Assembly (NCBI RefSeq): GCF_003050935.1
Contig: NZ_QAOX01000003.1
Coordinates: 186,001-250,000 of the forward strand
Direction: 5' to 3'
Length of the DNA: 64,000 bases
Source of the DNA: Luteibacter sp. OK325
GTDB lineage: Bacteria > Pseudomonadota > Gammaproteobacteria > Xanthomonadales > Rhodanobacteraceae
Below, piece after piece: positions 42,635-51,618 of the stretch. The translations under genes were made by a program, and so were the position numbers. The notes beneath the pieces were generated by a model that saw nothing but the letters and a program-made list of their open reading frames with translations, did no database searches and was not told the DNA's origin. The stretch's first letter is position 1. Every line of letters starts with the position of its first letter.

Positions 42635-44610
42635 CAACTTTTCCTACGTGCCCGTCGCAAGATACGTCGAAGAATGCCACGACTTTGCTCAAATCGCGTG
42701 AGGGCCGCAAGTTCCTGGCGCCCCGCCTCGACATCGCCGCGCAGCACGGCATTCTGCTCGTTCAGCAGCTGCATGCCGTGGAGCATGCGATCGAGTTTGA
42801 GGTTAAGGGTTTCGGCCTGCTCAGCAGCGGCCGCCTCAACGGCGGCGAGCGACTGCGGCACGCCACCGGACGGACCGACGCCGAGATCGGCCACGGCCGA
42901 GAGGCCGGACCAGGATGGTCTAAGATCGCGCCCCGCGGAGATGCCAATCGACCGCGCGATGGTCAGGTCACTGACATCCAGCTCGATATACGGGGGCGAA
43001 TCCGGCGAGGCCACTGTGACGGCTCCCGGCTCCTCGGCACCGATGATCTGCCCATGGGCGGCAACCACACGGCGGCGCAGATCTGGCACGGCGACTCCGT
43101 CGACAACCAGATTCGACAGACGATAGGCCCCCGGCAAAGCGGGAATATCCACGCGAACGAACGCCGGCTGCTCGCCGGCGGCGATGTCGAACCGCACGAC
43201 GGCAACATCTTCCAGCCCCGTGAGGTGCCCCCGGACGCGACGCTCCGGTCCGAAGCCCTCGTTCAGGCCGCGGGTATACAAGCTGGGGCCGGTCCCGGGA
43301 ATCATCACCATGCCCGCCACGTGGAGAGCACTCACCGCGGTTGCGATATCGCCAAGCGCGGCGCCCGCCTGCACGACAGGAGCGGCCGCGTAAATCGTCT
43401 GCTTGAGGGTCTGCAGCGCCTGCTCCTGGGCACGCGCCAGGGACCACAGCGATGGCTCGTTGAGCACCACGTCGAAACCGATCGTGACCGCCAACTGCAG
43501 GTCGCCGTCTTCCGGCAGCCGCTGCACGACATCGCGCACGGAGAACTCAACGTGCGGATCCTCGGTGAACGCCACCAGCCGTATTTCACCACGCGGAACG
43601 TCCGGCAGGAGGTCGCCGCTGACATGGCCGACGCGAGCGGCGGGATCGTCGATCGACGAGGACGTCCCAGCCACGGAGAAAGCCATGCCGGACAGCCGGA
43701 AGACGCCCGCGTGATCGGCGGGATCGATACGGATGAACTCGGGACGGACGCCCTCGGGAAAAGCAAAATCCAGCGCCAGCGGCCCTTCGGGCGCAGCGAA
43801 TTCGGCCATGACCACCCGGGATTCGTCGTAATCCTGGTTGCCGTCTCGATAAAAGACACGGCAGGTGACATCGGGGGTGACCTGCTCGGCACGCGCGCCA
43901 CCGGGCCGACCGCCGTCGTCCACGAGCGAATCGCCGAGCTCGTTGAAGAAGCGGCGCAGAGCCTCAGGACGCTGCTCGAAGGCATCCATGAAGGCGACGA
44001 ACGCTTCCGGGACGTTGGCGCCGACCAGCGCGATACCCAGGCCGTTGCTGTGCTCGAACTCGGCGATGCGGTAGCGACCGCGAATCTCGTCGAGGAAACG
44101 AGCGACGCCGAAGCCCCGGTCGCGGACCTGGCTGTCGTGAAAAATCACGACGGCCCGGTCGCTCAATTTAGGCAGCCAGGTATTGAAGTCTTCGCTGACC
44201 GCTTCGTAGGTATGCAGTCCATCGATATGCAGCAGGTCGATGCTTCCATCTTCGAACTCGCCGAGCGCATCGATAAAAAAACTGCGATGCATACGGGAGA
44301 ACGCCGCGTAACGCGGATCGTGGTACCGCTTGAGCGTTTCGTACACGCCCTCGCCATAGCGACGGGCATGCGGGTCGCCCTGCCACGAATCGATGGCGGT
44401 ACAACGCGTGTCGCTGCCCAGGATCTGTACGGCCTGGCAAAAGGCCAGGTATGAATTACCGGAATCCGTGCCCAGTTCGACCAACTGCCGCGGTCGCAAC
44501 AGATCGATCAGCAGGTAGGCAAACGGGATATGTCCGACCCACGCATACGGGTAGGAAAGACGCGGCTTCAGGAATACGACCGGATGGTCTTCTAAACGAA
44601 AATCCGACAT
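42634..44610 (-). CDS. SAM-dependent methyltransferase with beta modules and C-terminal coiled coil (candidate chain terminator)
   Basis: The 658-residue protein begins with a class I methyltransferase domain (LVELGTDSGNSYLAFCQAVQ at 43-62; LLHIDGLHTYEAVSEDFNTW), the type common in LPS clusters. Two beta-sandwich-like modules follow, around residues 240-320 (FIRIDPADHAGVFRLSGMAF) and 440-520 (FVRVDIPALPGAYRLSNLVV). A helical coiled-coil stretch (about 575-640, TLNLKLDRMLHGMQLLNEQN) ends in a strongly basic tail (RRILRRARRKS) that could dock to the membrane. Position directly before wzt and wzm recalls WbdD, which methylates chain ends and measures length with a coiled coil. No kinase domain is seen. 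The terminator role is inference. Confidence 0.8.
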   Translation of the reverse strand: MSDFRLEDHPVVFLKPRLSYPYAWVGHIPFAYLLIDLLRPRQLVELGTDSGNSYLAFCQAVQILGSDTRCTAIDSWQGDPHARRYGEGVYETLKRYHDPRYAAFSRMHRSFFIDALGEFEDGSIDLLHIDGLHTYEAVSEDFNTWLPKLSDRAVVIFHDSQVRDRGFGVARFLDEIRGRYRIAEFEHSNGLGIALVGANVPEAFVAFMDAFEQRPEALRRFFNELGDSLVDDGGRPGGARAEQVTPDVTCRVFYRDGNQDYDESRVVMAEFAAPEGPLALDFAFPEGVRPEFIRIDPADHAGVFRLSGMAFSVAGTSSSIDDPAARVGHVSGDLLPDVPRGEIRLVAFTEDPHVEFSVRDVVQRLPEDGDLQLAVTIGFDVVLNEPSLWSLARAQEQALQTLKQTIYAAAPVVQAGAALGDIATAVSALHVAGMVMIPGTGPSLYTRGLNEGFGPERRVRGHLTGLEDVAVVRFDIAAGEQPAFVRVDIPALPGAYRLSNLVVDGVAVPDLRRRVVAAHGQIIGAEEPGAVTVASPDSPPYIELDVSDLTIARSIGISAGRDLRPSWSGLSAVADLGVGPSGGVPQSLAAVEAAAAEQAETLNLKLDRMLHGMQLLNEQNAVLRGDVEAGRQELAALTRFEQSRGILRRILRRARRKS

Positions 44611-44616
44611 CGTCGG

Positions 44617-45969
44617 TTAGTCCTTGATGAGTTCGATATCAAGCATCGGCAGGCCGATGATTCCCACAGGGGAGCTCGACGCCTGCGACTTGAACATCAG
44701 CGCTTCATGCAACCAGTTCTGCAGTTCGTGCTGGTCCTGCGTACCTTCTGCGATACCGGCGGTTACGAAGTATTCGCCGTGCTGCAGGCGCGGCATGTCG
44801 AACTTGAACCGGGCGCGTACGGTTTCGCCGGCCTTCATGCTGAAGGCTGCGTCGTGATATGTAAGGTAGGTGTTGTCGCCGAACAGGTACTGTCCGAGGC
44901 GATCCTTCACGTAGAAGCCGACAATGACGCTGTCGAGATCGATGTCGCTGACGACGGCGATCTCAAGGATCACGCACTCTCCGCCGATGATCCAGGCGAT
45001 CGGATCGCCTTCGGCGTTCAACATCGCGACGTCGGCGACGCGGGCGTGGAGCGTACCGGCGCCAGGCGAATCGGGGTCGAACGGAAACACCTGGATATCG
45101 TTGCGCAATGTCGACCTGTCGATCAGTTCCCGACGGGGATCGTGGCGCGTGTGAGCGCGCAGCGCGGCTTCGGTCCGCACCGGATCCACGCTTCGTTTCG
45201 CCAGGAACTCCTCGACGTAGGCGCTCATGACATCCTTAGCGTCACCGCTCGCCTTGACGTGACCCTGATCCAGCCAGATCGCCTTGTCGCACAGGCCCGT
45301 GACCGCGCCACCGTCATGACTGACAAACAACAGCGTGCCCCGCTCCTTGAATTCACGCAGGTAGCGCATGCACTTTTGGGTGAAGAACGCATCGCCAACG
45401 GCCAGCGCCTCGTCGATGATGAGGATATCCGCATCAACGTGCACCATGACCGCGAAGGCCAGGCGCATGACCATGCCGCTTGAATAATTTTTGACCGGCT
45501 GCTCGATGAACTCGCCGATATCCGCAAACGCCAGGATGTCATCGAAACGCGCATCGATCTCCGCACGGCTCAGGCCGAGGATCGAAGCGTTCATGTAGAC
45601 ATTCTCGCGTCCGGTGAACTCGGAGTTGAAGCCGCTACCCAGTTCGAGCAGGGCAGCAACGCGCCCGTTCACCTGAACGGATCCTTCCGTGGCGGAGAGT
45701 GTCCCGGCGATCATCTGCAGAAGGGTCGACTTGCCCGATCCGTTGCGACCGATGATACCCAGCGTCTGCCCGCGCGAGATCGAAAAGTTCACGTCGCGCA
45801 ATGCCCAGAACTCGCGGAAGTAACGCTTGCGCGTACCCATGATCCCCTGCATGAGGCGATGGATGGGACGGGCATATATCTGGTAGCACTTGCCCACGCC
45901 GGAGACGGTGATAACCGCGTCAGCGGCGTCGGCAGCCTGCACGGGCTGGAGCGCGCTCTCAGAGGACAT
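44617..45969 (-). CDS. wzt: O-antigen ABC exporter ATPase with C-terminal carbohydrate-binding domain
   Basis: The 450-residue protein has an ATPase domain with Walker A GRNGSGKST (74-82), signature YSSGM (162-166, the Wzt-type variant of LSGGQ) and Walker B ILIIDEAL (182-189). A C-terminal domain (about 300-450; LHARVADVAMLNAEGDPIAW and RFKFDMPRLQHGEYFVTAGI) matches the Wzt substrate-binding fold that recognises a terminal modification on the glycan. This long form implies chain-end-dependent export. The ATG overlaps the wzm stop by 11 bases. The long frame upstream of the ATG is not protein-like. Confidence 0.95.
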   Translation of the reverse strand: MSSESALQPVQAADAADAVITVSGVGKCYQIYARPIHRLMQGIMGTRKRYFREFWALRDVNFSISRGQTLGIIGRNGSGKSTLLQMIAGTLSATEGSVQVNGRVAALLELGSGFNSEFTGRENVYMNASILGLSRAEIDARFDDILAFADIGEFIEQPVKNYSSGMVMRLAFAVMVHVDADILIIDEALAVGDAFFTQKCMRYLREFKERGTLLFVSHDGGAVTGLCDKAIWLDQGHVKASGDAKDVMSAYVEEFLAKRSVDPVRTEAALRAHTRHDPRRELIDRSTLRNDIQVFPFDPDSPGAGTLHARVADVAMLNAEGDPIAWIIGGECVILEIAVVSDIDLDSVIVGFYVKDRLGQYLFGDNTYLTYHDAAFSMKAGETVRARFKFDMPRLQHGEYFVTAGIAEGTQDQHELQNWLHEALMFKSQASSSPVGIIGLPMLDIELIKD

Positions 45970-46786
45970 CGGCAAAACCCCGCTTCGTCTTGTTGAACCA
46001 GATGAAACCGAGCTGGGCAACGGCAAGCGCAATGATCGTGTACAGACCCAGGCCGATGAAGTTCGGCAGATTGCCCCAGATCGCGACGGCTCGCGCCTGG
46101 TTGATGATGTATGTCAGCGGATTGAGCGCGAAGACGAACTGGTACCGCTCCGGCAACGTCTCCACGGGCACGATGGCCGAGGACAGAAACAGCATGGCGG
46201 TGGCAAGCACACCTGTGATCTGGCTGATGTCGCGCATGTAAACGCCGAGAGCGGCCAGGAACCAGACGACGCCTACGGTCAGGATAACCAGCGGCAGGAT
46301 CACCAGTGGCAAGAACACGATCGTCCAGGGCAGGTAGTGATTGAATGCCAGGAAGAGGATGGCGAAGACGATGCAGTTTGCAAACACATGGAACAGCGCC
46401 GAAAGCACCATCGGCCACGGCAGGATCTCGAGCGGAAAGATGATCCGCTTGACCAGGTTCGTATTGCCCACGATCAACGTTGGCGCCCTCGTGAGGCACT
46501 CGGCGAAAAAGCCATGCACGATGAGGCCCAGGAAAAGGATCAAGGCGAACTCGGTCGTGCTGCCCGACGTATGCGGCCAACGGCTCTTGAGGATGTATCC
46601 GAACGCCACCGTGTAGACGATGAGCATGAGGAACGGACTGATCAGCGACCAGAGAAGCCCGAAGCTTGCACCGCGATAGCGCCCGAGCACTTCCCGCCGG
46701 GCCAGCTCGACAGTCAGCGAACGATGTCGGAAGAACGCGCCGAATGGCCCGTCGGAGCGGGTCTTGGCGTCAGCAATTTGGGTCAA
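45959..46786 (-). CDS. wzm: O-antigen ABC exporter permease
   Basis: The 275-residue ABC-2 type permease has six helices and the conserved opening LARREVLGRYRGASFGLLWS, then FLGLIVHGFFAECLTRAPTL and the C-terminal FALNPLTYIINQARAV. It exports polyprenyl-linked O-polysaccharide with Wzt. The start is a TTG, supported by GGAGG 8 bases upstream. It follows the metB stop by about 37 bases on the same strand; a short hairpin without a T-run lies between. Confidence 0.94.
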   Translation of the reverse strand: MTQIADAKTRSDGPFGAFFRHRSLTVELARREVLGRYRGASFGLLWSLISPFLMLIVYTVAFGYILKSRWPHTSGSTTEFALILFLGLIVHGFFAECLTRAPTLIVGNTNLVKRIIFPLEILPWPMVLSALFHVFANCIVFAILFLAFNHYLPWTIVFLPLVILPLVILTVGVVWFLAALGVYMRDISQITGVLATAMLFLSSAIVPVETLPERYQFVFALNPLTYIINQARAVAIWGNLPNFIGLGLYTIIALAVAQLGFIWFNKTKRGFADVL

Positions 46787-46823
46787 GGGGTTTCCTCCAA
46801 AGGGCGCAGACGCCCTTTCTTTG

Positions 46824-47993
46824 TCAACTCAGAGCGGCGGCGAGTTCGGCGCGCAGGTCGCCGATATCTTCGACACCTACTGATAGACGTATGAGACCGT
46901 CGGAAATACCAAGACGCTTGCGATTGGCGGCAGGAATCGAGGCGTGGGTCATGATGGCCGGATGCTCGATCAGGCTCTCCACGCCGCCCAGTGACTCAGC
47001 GAGGGCGAACAGTTCGCACCGCTCTAGTACACGCCGGGCCTTGCGGAGCCCGCCCTTTACCTCGACGGAGATAATCCCGCCGAACCCATCCATCTGCCTG
47101 CGCGCCAGGGCATGCTGGGGATGAGATTTCAGGCCGGGATAGATAACCCGCTCAATAGCCGGGTGCTTTTCGAGCCACTTCGCGAGTTCGAGTGCACCCT
47201 CGCAATGCGCACGCATACGCAGATGCAGGGTCTTCAGGCCACGCATGGCCAGGAAAGCGTCGAACGGGCCGGCGACGGCGCCGATCGAGTTCTGCAGGAA
47301 CGCCATCTGCTGCGCCAGCTCATCGTCGGCGGCGACGACGATGCCGCCAACGATATCCGAGTGACCATTGAGGTACTTCGTCGCTGAATGCAGGACCAGG
47401 TCCGCGCCGTATTCGATAGGCCGCTGGAGCATGGGTGAACAGAAGGTGTTGTCCACCACCAGGATCAGTTCGTGTTTACGGGCGAACTTGGCGAGCTTTG
47501 CCAGGTCCACCAGCTTAAGCATGGGGTTGGTAGGGGTTTCCGCCCAGATCATCTTCGTTTCCGGACGGAGCGCCGCGGCGAGCGCCGCCGTGTCGTTCAG
47601 GTCGATGAAACTGAAGTCCAGTCCGGCGGAGCGACGCCGGACCTTGTCGAATAGCCGGTAGCTGCCGCCGTAGAGGTCGTCCATGGCGATGACGTGGCTA
47701 CCGGAATCGAGCAATTCCAGCACCGTCGCCGCTGCCGCGAGGCCTGAGGCGAACGCGAAACCGGCGACACCACCTTCCAGATCCGCGACGCAGCGTTCGT
47801 ACGCCATTCGTGTGGGATTCTGCGTACGCGAGTACTCGTAGCCCTTGTGTACGCCTGGGCTCTGCTGCACATAGGTGGAGGTCGCGTAGATCGGGGTCAT
47901 GATCGCCCCGGTGGAGGGATCCGGCGACTGTCCCGCATGGATGGCGCGGGTGCCGAGCCCGTGAACGGGTGATTTTAAGGATTTCTTGGCCAT
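46824..47993 (-). CDS. metB: Cystathionine gamma-synthase/gamma-lyase
   Basis: The 389-residue PLP enzyme of the Cys/Met metabolism family has its PLP lysine at K206 (SATKYLNGHSD), upstream YGGSYRLFD, and the C-terminal ESLGGVESLIEHPAIMTHAS and RLSVGVEDIGDL. Synthase and lyase are hard to separate by sequence alone; the presence of cystathionine beta-synthase at 59.5 kb would suit a lyase in reverse transsulfuration, whereas Xanthomonas names the orthologue at this locus metB. The ATG of MAKKSLKS is preferred over upstream starts. It marks the right border of the variable lps region. Confidence 0.93.
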   Translation of the reverse strand: MAKKSLKSPVHGLGTRAIHAGQSPDPSTGAIMTPIYATSTYVQQSPGVHKGYEYSRTQNPTRMAYERCVADLEGGVAGFAFASGLAAAATVLELLDSGSHVIAMDDLYGGSYRLFDKVRRRSAGLDFSFIDLNDTAALAAALRPETKMIWAETPTNPMLKLVDLAKLAKFARKHELILVVDNTFCSPMLQRPIEYGADLVLHSATKYLNGHSDIVGGIVVAADDELAQQMAFLQNSIGAVAGPFDAFLAMRGLKTLHLRMRAHCEGALELAKWLEKHPAIERVIYPGLKSHPQHALARRQMDGFGGIISVEVKGGLRKARRVLERCELFALAESLGGVESLIEHPAIMTHASIPAANRKRLGISDGLIRLSVGVEDIGDLRAELAAALS

Positions 47994-48200
47994 GGACTCT
48001 GACTTCTGGAGCCGCCGCGCGGCGGGCTGCGCCGGGCGCAGATGACCGCGTATGATACCCAGATTAAGGAATCCGGACCCGTACGCTTCGCCTCCGGACG
48101 CGCCCATTCATGTTTTTGAACGCGTCGGAAGCCCCGGTCCCCTACCGTCCGAGCCATGCGAGAATAGCGGCCCGGCTATCAACGGATTACGCGTAACTAC

Positions 48201-49250
48201 ATGAAAACCTTACTAGTGACCGGCGGCGCGGGCTTCATTGGCGCCAATTTTGTCCTGCAGGCAGTCGCCGATGGCCTGAAGGTTATTAACCTGGACAAGC
48301 TGACCTACGCCGGCAACGTTCAGACTTTGGATTCGATCAAGGATCATCCGTCCCACCTCTTCGTCAAGGGCGACATTGGCGACCGCGAGCTAATCTCACG
48401 CCTGCTCGCGACTCACCAGCCGGACGCGGTCGTCAACTTCGCCGCCGAAAGCCACGTCGACCGTTCGATCGACGGCCCCGGTGCGTTCATCGAAACCAAC
48501 GTCGTCGGCACCCTTGGCCTGCTCGAGGCCACCCGCGACTACTGGCGCGGGCTTGATGACGCCGGTGGAAAAGCGTTCCGATTCCTTCACGTGTCCACGG
48601 ACGAGGTGTACGGATCGCTGGGTGCCGAAGGCTTCTTCACCGAAACCACCCCCTACGCCCCCAATTCGCCGTACTCCGCGTCGAAGGCCGCGTCCGACCA
48701 TCTGGTCCGCGCCTTCCACCATACCTACGGCCTGCCGGTCCTGACGACCAATTGCTCGAACAACTACGGCCCTTACCAGTTCCCCGAGAAACTGATCCCG
48801 CTGGTCATCCAGAAGGCGCTGGCCGGCGAGCCGCTGCCGGTCTACGGCGACGGCATGAACGTTCGCGACTGGCTCTACGTTGAAGACCACTGCAGCGCGA
48901 TTCGCCGCGTACTCGACGCGGGCCGTATCGGAGAGACCTATAACGTGGGCGGCAACTCCGAGCGGGCCAACCTCGTCGTCGTGAAGACCATCTGCGCGAT
49001 CCTGGACGAGGTCGCTCCGCTGGCCGGCGGCAAGCCTCACGAAAGCCTTATCACCTTCGTGCGCGATCGCCCCGGCCACGACCGCCGCTACGCGATCGAC
49101 GCCAGCAAGCTGAAGGACGAACTGGGCTGGACCCCGGCGCACACGTTCGAGTCGGGCATCCGCGCCACGGTGCAGTGGTACCTCGACAACCGGGCCTGGG
49201 TGCAGGGCATCCTCGACGGCAGCTACCAAATGGAGCGACTCGGCGCATGA
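48201..49250 (+). CDS. rfbB: dTDP-glucose 4,6-dehydratase
   Basis: The 349-residue SDR carries GGAGFIG (8-14), the TDE catalytic motif (HVSTDEVYG), YSASK and the substrate-binding [17 protein letters not shown]. It converts dTDP-glucose to dTDP-4-keto-6-deoxyglucose, step two of dTDP-L-rhamnose synthesis. It is the first gene of an rfbBACD operon in which every junction overlaps by 4 bases, the same order as rmlBACD of Xanthomonas. The 207-base gap to divergent metB presumably holds both promoters, but I see no strong consensus there. Confidence 0.97.
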   Translation: MKTLLVTGGAGFIGANFVLQAVADGLKVINLDKLTYAGNVQTLDSIKDHPSHLFVKGDIGDRELISRLLATHQPDAVVNFAAESHVDRSIDGPGAFIETNVVGTLGLLEATRDYWRGLDDAGGKAFRFLHVSTDEVYGSLGAEGFFTETTPYAPNSPYSASKAASDHLVRAFHHTYGLPVLTTNCSNNYGPYQFPEKLIPLVIQKALAGEPLPVYGDGMNVRDWLYVEDHCSAIRRVLDAGRIGETYNVGGNSERANLVVVKTICAILDEVAPLAGGKPHESLITFVRDRPGHDRRYAIDASKLKDELGWTPAHTFESGIRATVQWYLDNRAWVQGILDGSYQMERLGA

Positions 49251-50131
49251 CGACCAAGGGCATCATCCTCGCAGGCGGATCGGGCACGCGCCTCTATCCG
49301 ATCACCAAGGCCGTCAGCAAACAGCTGCTGCCGGTGTACGACAAGCCGATGATCTATTACCCGCTGGCGACGCTGATGCTGGCGGGCATCCGCGACATCC
49401 TGATCATCAATACGCCGCATGAGCAGGAGCTGTTCCAGCGCCTGCTCGGCGATGGCAGCCAGTGGGGCATCAGCATCACCTATGCCGTCCAGCCCTCGCC
49501 CGATGGCCTTGCCCAAGCCTTCATCATCGGCAAGGACTTCATCGGCAAGGACCCCAGCTGTCTCGTGCTCGGTGACAACATCTTCTATGGTGTCGGCCTG
49601 ACCGAGCGCATGAAGCGGGCAGCGGCGCGGGACAGCGGCGCCACCGTCTTTGGCTACTTCGTCAAGGATCCGGAACGCTACGGCGTCGCGGAATTCGACG
49701 CCAACGGTAAGGTCATCGGCCTTGAAGAGAAGCCGGCGATCCCGAAGTCCAGCTACGCGGTGACCGGCCTGTACTTCTACGACAACCGTGCCGTGGACTA
49801 CGCCGCCAACCTGAAGCCGTCGCCGCGCGGCGAACTCGAAATCACCGATCTCAACCGTTGCTATCTCGACGACCAGTCGCTGCACCTCGAGCAGTTGGGT
49901 CGCGGCTACGCCTGGTTGGACACGGGAACGCACGAGTCGCTGATGGAAGCGGGCGAATACATCCAGACGATTGAAAACCGCCAGGGCCTCAAGGTCTGCT
50001 GCCCGGAAGAGATCGCCTACGTCAACAAGTGGATCGATGCCGAGCAGTTGCTGAAGCTCGCCGAGCCGCTCGCCAAGACCGGGTACGGCCAGTACCTGCA
50101 GAACCTGATCAAGCAGGGCTACGTCGGATGA
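49247..50131 (+). CDS. rfbA: Glucose-1-phosphate thymidylyltransferase
   Basis: The 294-residue nucleotidyltransferase has the signature [20 protein letters not shown] and [18 protein letters not shown]. It makes dTDP-glucose from glucose-1-phosphate and dTTP and is normally feedback-inhibited by dTDP-rhamnose. The ATG overlaps the rfbB TGA (ATGA), so I reject an in-frame start 72 bases earlier inside rfbB. Confidence 0.97.
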   Translation: MTTKGIILAGGSGTRLYPITKAVSKQLLPVYDKPMIYYPLATLMLAGIRDILIINTPHEQELFQRLLGDGSQWGISITYAVQPSPDGLAQAFIIGKDFIGKDPSCLVLGDNIFYGVGLTERMKRAAARDSGATVFGYFVKDPERYGVAEFDANGKVIGLEEKPAIPKSSYAVTGLYFYDNRAVDYAANLKPSPRGELEITDLNRCYLDDQSLHLEQLGRGYAWLDTGTHESLMEAGEYIQTIENRQGLKVCCPEEIAYVNKWIDAEQLLKLAEPLAKTGYGQYLQNLIKQGYVG

Positions 50132-50685
50132 AGTTCAACGAAACCGCTTTGCCCGGTTGTGTCGTCATAGAGCCGCAGGTGTTCGGCGATGCCCGCGGCT
50201 TCTTCTATGAGAGCTACAACGACGCGAAGTATCGCGAAGCCGGCATCGACCGCCGTTTCGTGCAGTCCAACGTTTCGCGCTCCGCGCGTGGCGTTCTGCG
50301 CGGTTTGCATTACCAGTGGCCACACCCGCAGGGCAAGCTTGTGAGCGTGCTCGAGGGCGAGGTATATGACGTCGCCGTGGATATCCGCCGTGGCTCGCCG
50401 ACCTTCGGCCAGTGGGCCGGCGTCATGCTGACCGCTGAGAACCATCGTCACTTCTGGATCCCGGAAGGCTTTGCCCACGGTTTCTGCGTCGTGTCCGAGC
50501 ACGCCACGTTCTCCTACCAGTGCACCGATCTTTACGACGCCAAGGCTGACGGCGCCGTCCGTTGGGATGACCCGGCCATTGGCATCGACTGGCCCATCTC
50601 GGAGCCGTTGTTGTCGGACAAAGACAAAAAGGCACCGTTGCTCGCGGATATCGCCCCGGAGCGTCTGCCGGAGTTCCGGGCTTGA
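50128..50685 (+). CDS. rfbC: dTDP-4-dehydrorhamnose 3,5-epimerase
   Basis: The 185-residue cupin enzyme shows the family core [20 protein letters not shown] with its active-site histidine, [18 protein letters not shown] and [13 protein letters not shown]. It epimerises C3 and C5 of the keto-sugar. The ATG overlaps the rfbA stop, and its own stop overlaps the TTG of rfbD. Confidence 0.97.
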   Translation: MKFNETALPGCVVIEPQVFGDARGFFYESYNDAKYREAGIDRRFVQSNVSRSARGVLRGLHYQWPHPQGKLVSVLEGEVYDVAVDIRRGSPTFGQWAGVMLTAENHRHFWIPEGFAHGFCVVSEHATFSYQCTDLYDAKADGAVRWDDPAIGIDWPISEPLLSDKDKKAPLLADIAPERLPEFRA

Positions 50686-51611
50686 AGATCCTGTTGCTTG
50701 GGGCCAATGGACAGCTCGGCCAGACCTTCCTGATACACGGTGGTCTCGCCTCGCGAGGCGACGTGGCTGCGGCGTCCCGCAACGGCGAACTCACGGTCAA
50801 GGCGGCCAACGCTGTCACCGGCGACCTCGCCGACCTGGCGCAGCTGGAAGCCCTGCTCGATACGGAGCAACCGGACATTGTCGTCAACGCGGCCGCCTAC
50901 ACCGCCGTGGACAAGGCCGAGAATGACGAGGCGACCGCCATGCTCGTCAACGGACAGGCGCCCGGGACCATCGGTCGCTGGGCGGCTCGTCATGGCGCGC
51001 TGGTCGTTCACTTCTCAACAGACTACGTGTTCCCGGGTGACGCCTCGGTACCCTATGCCCCCGACGCCCTCACCGGCCCGCAGGGCATGTATGGCCAAAG
51101 CAAGCTCGCCGGCGAAGACGGCTTGCGCGATAGCGGTGCGCCGCACCTGATTCTGCGCACCGCCTGGGTCTACTCCGCAGTTGGGCACAACTTTCTCAAG
51201 ACGATGCTGCGGCTCGGCGCGGACCGCGACGAGCTCCGCGTCGTGGCCGACCAGCGTGGAACCCCCACGACCACGAGCTTGATCGTGGAGGGAACGCTGG
51301 CGGCCATCGACCGTTACCTGGCGGCTGGCGCGGATCGCGGCAAGCTGACGGGTACGTTCCACCTCACCGCATCGGGTGAGACGACATGGCATGGCTTCGC
51401 CCAGGCCATCTTCGACGAAGCGGCCGGCGCCGGTCTTATTGCCAGGCGACCAACGGTCCACCCTATCGCCAGCAGCGAATTCCCGACGCCCGCAAAAAGG
51501 CCGGCGTACTCCGTACTGGACACGACGAGCTTCGCCACTACTTTCGGATACCCGCTGGCCGATTGGCGCGACGGACTCCGCGCGACACTGGGTCAACTCT
51601 CCACGCAGTGA
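50682..51611 (+). CDS. rfbD: dTDP-4-dehydrorhamnose reductase
   Basis: The 309-residue SDR has GANGQLGQ at 6-13, STDYVFPGD and YGQSKLAGE (YxxxK). It performs the last, NADPH-dependent step to dTDP-L-rhamnose. The start is a TTG inside the rfbC stop (TTGA), matching the overlap pattern of the operon. The next gene, manC, begins 8 bases after its stop. Confidence 0.96.
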   Translation: MKILLLGANGQLGQTFLIHGGLASRGDVAAASRNGELTVKAANAVTGDLADLAQLEALLDTEQPDIVVNAAAYTAVDKAENDEATAMLVNGQAPGTIGRWAARHGALVVHFSTDYVFPGDASVPYAPDALTGPQGMYGQSKLAGEDGLRDSGAPHLILRTAWVYSAVGHNFLKTMLRLGADRDELRVVADQRGTPTTTSLIVEGTLAAIDRYLAAGADRGKLTGTFHLTASGETTWHGFAQAIFDEAAGAGLIARRPTVHPIASSEFPTPAKRPAYSVLDTTSFATTFGYPLADWRDGLRATLGQLSTQ

Positions 51612-51618
51612 GGCTGTC

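Noticed and set aside
22247-46786. Wzx/Wzy-dependent O-antigen assembly
   Set aside because: None of the polytopic proteins resembles Wzx or a Wzy next to a Wzz; a full wzm/wzt pair is present instead.
46799-46817. AAGGGCG/CGCCCTT hairpin after metB as a terminator
   Set aside because: The stem is only 7 bp, the T-run is three bases, and it runs straight into the GGAGG ribosome site of wzm.
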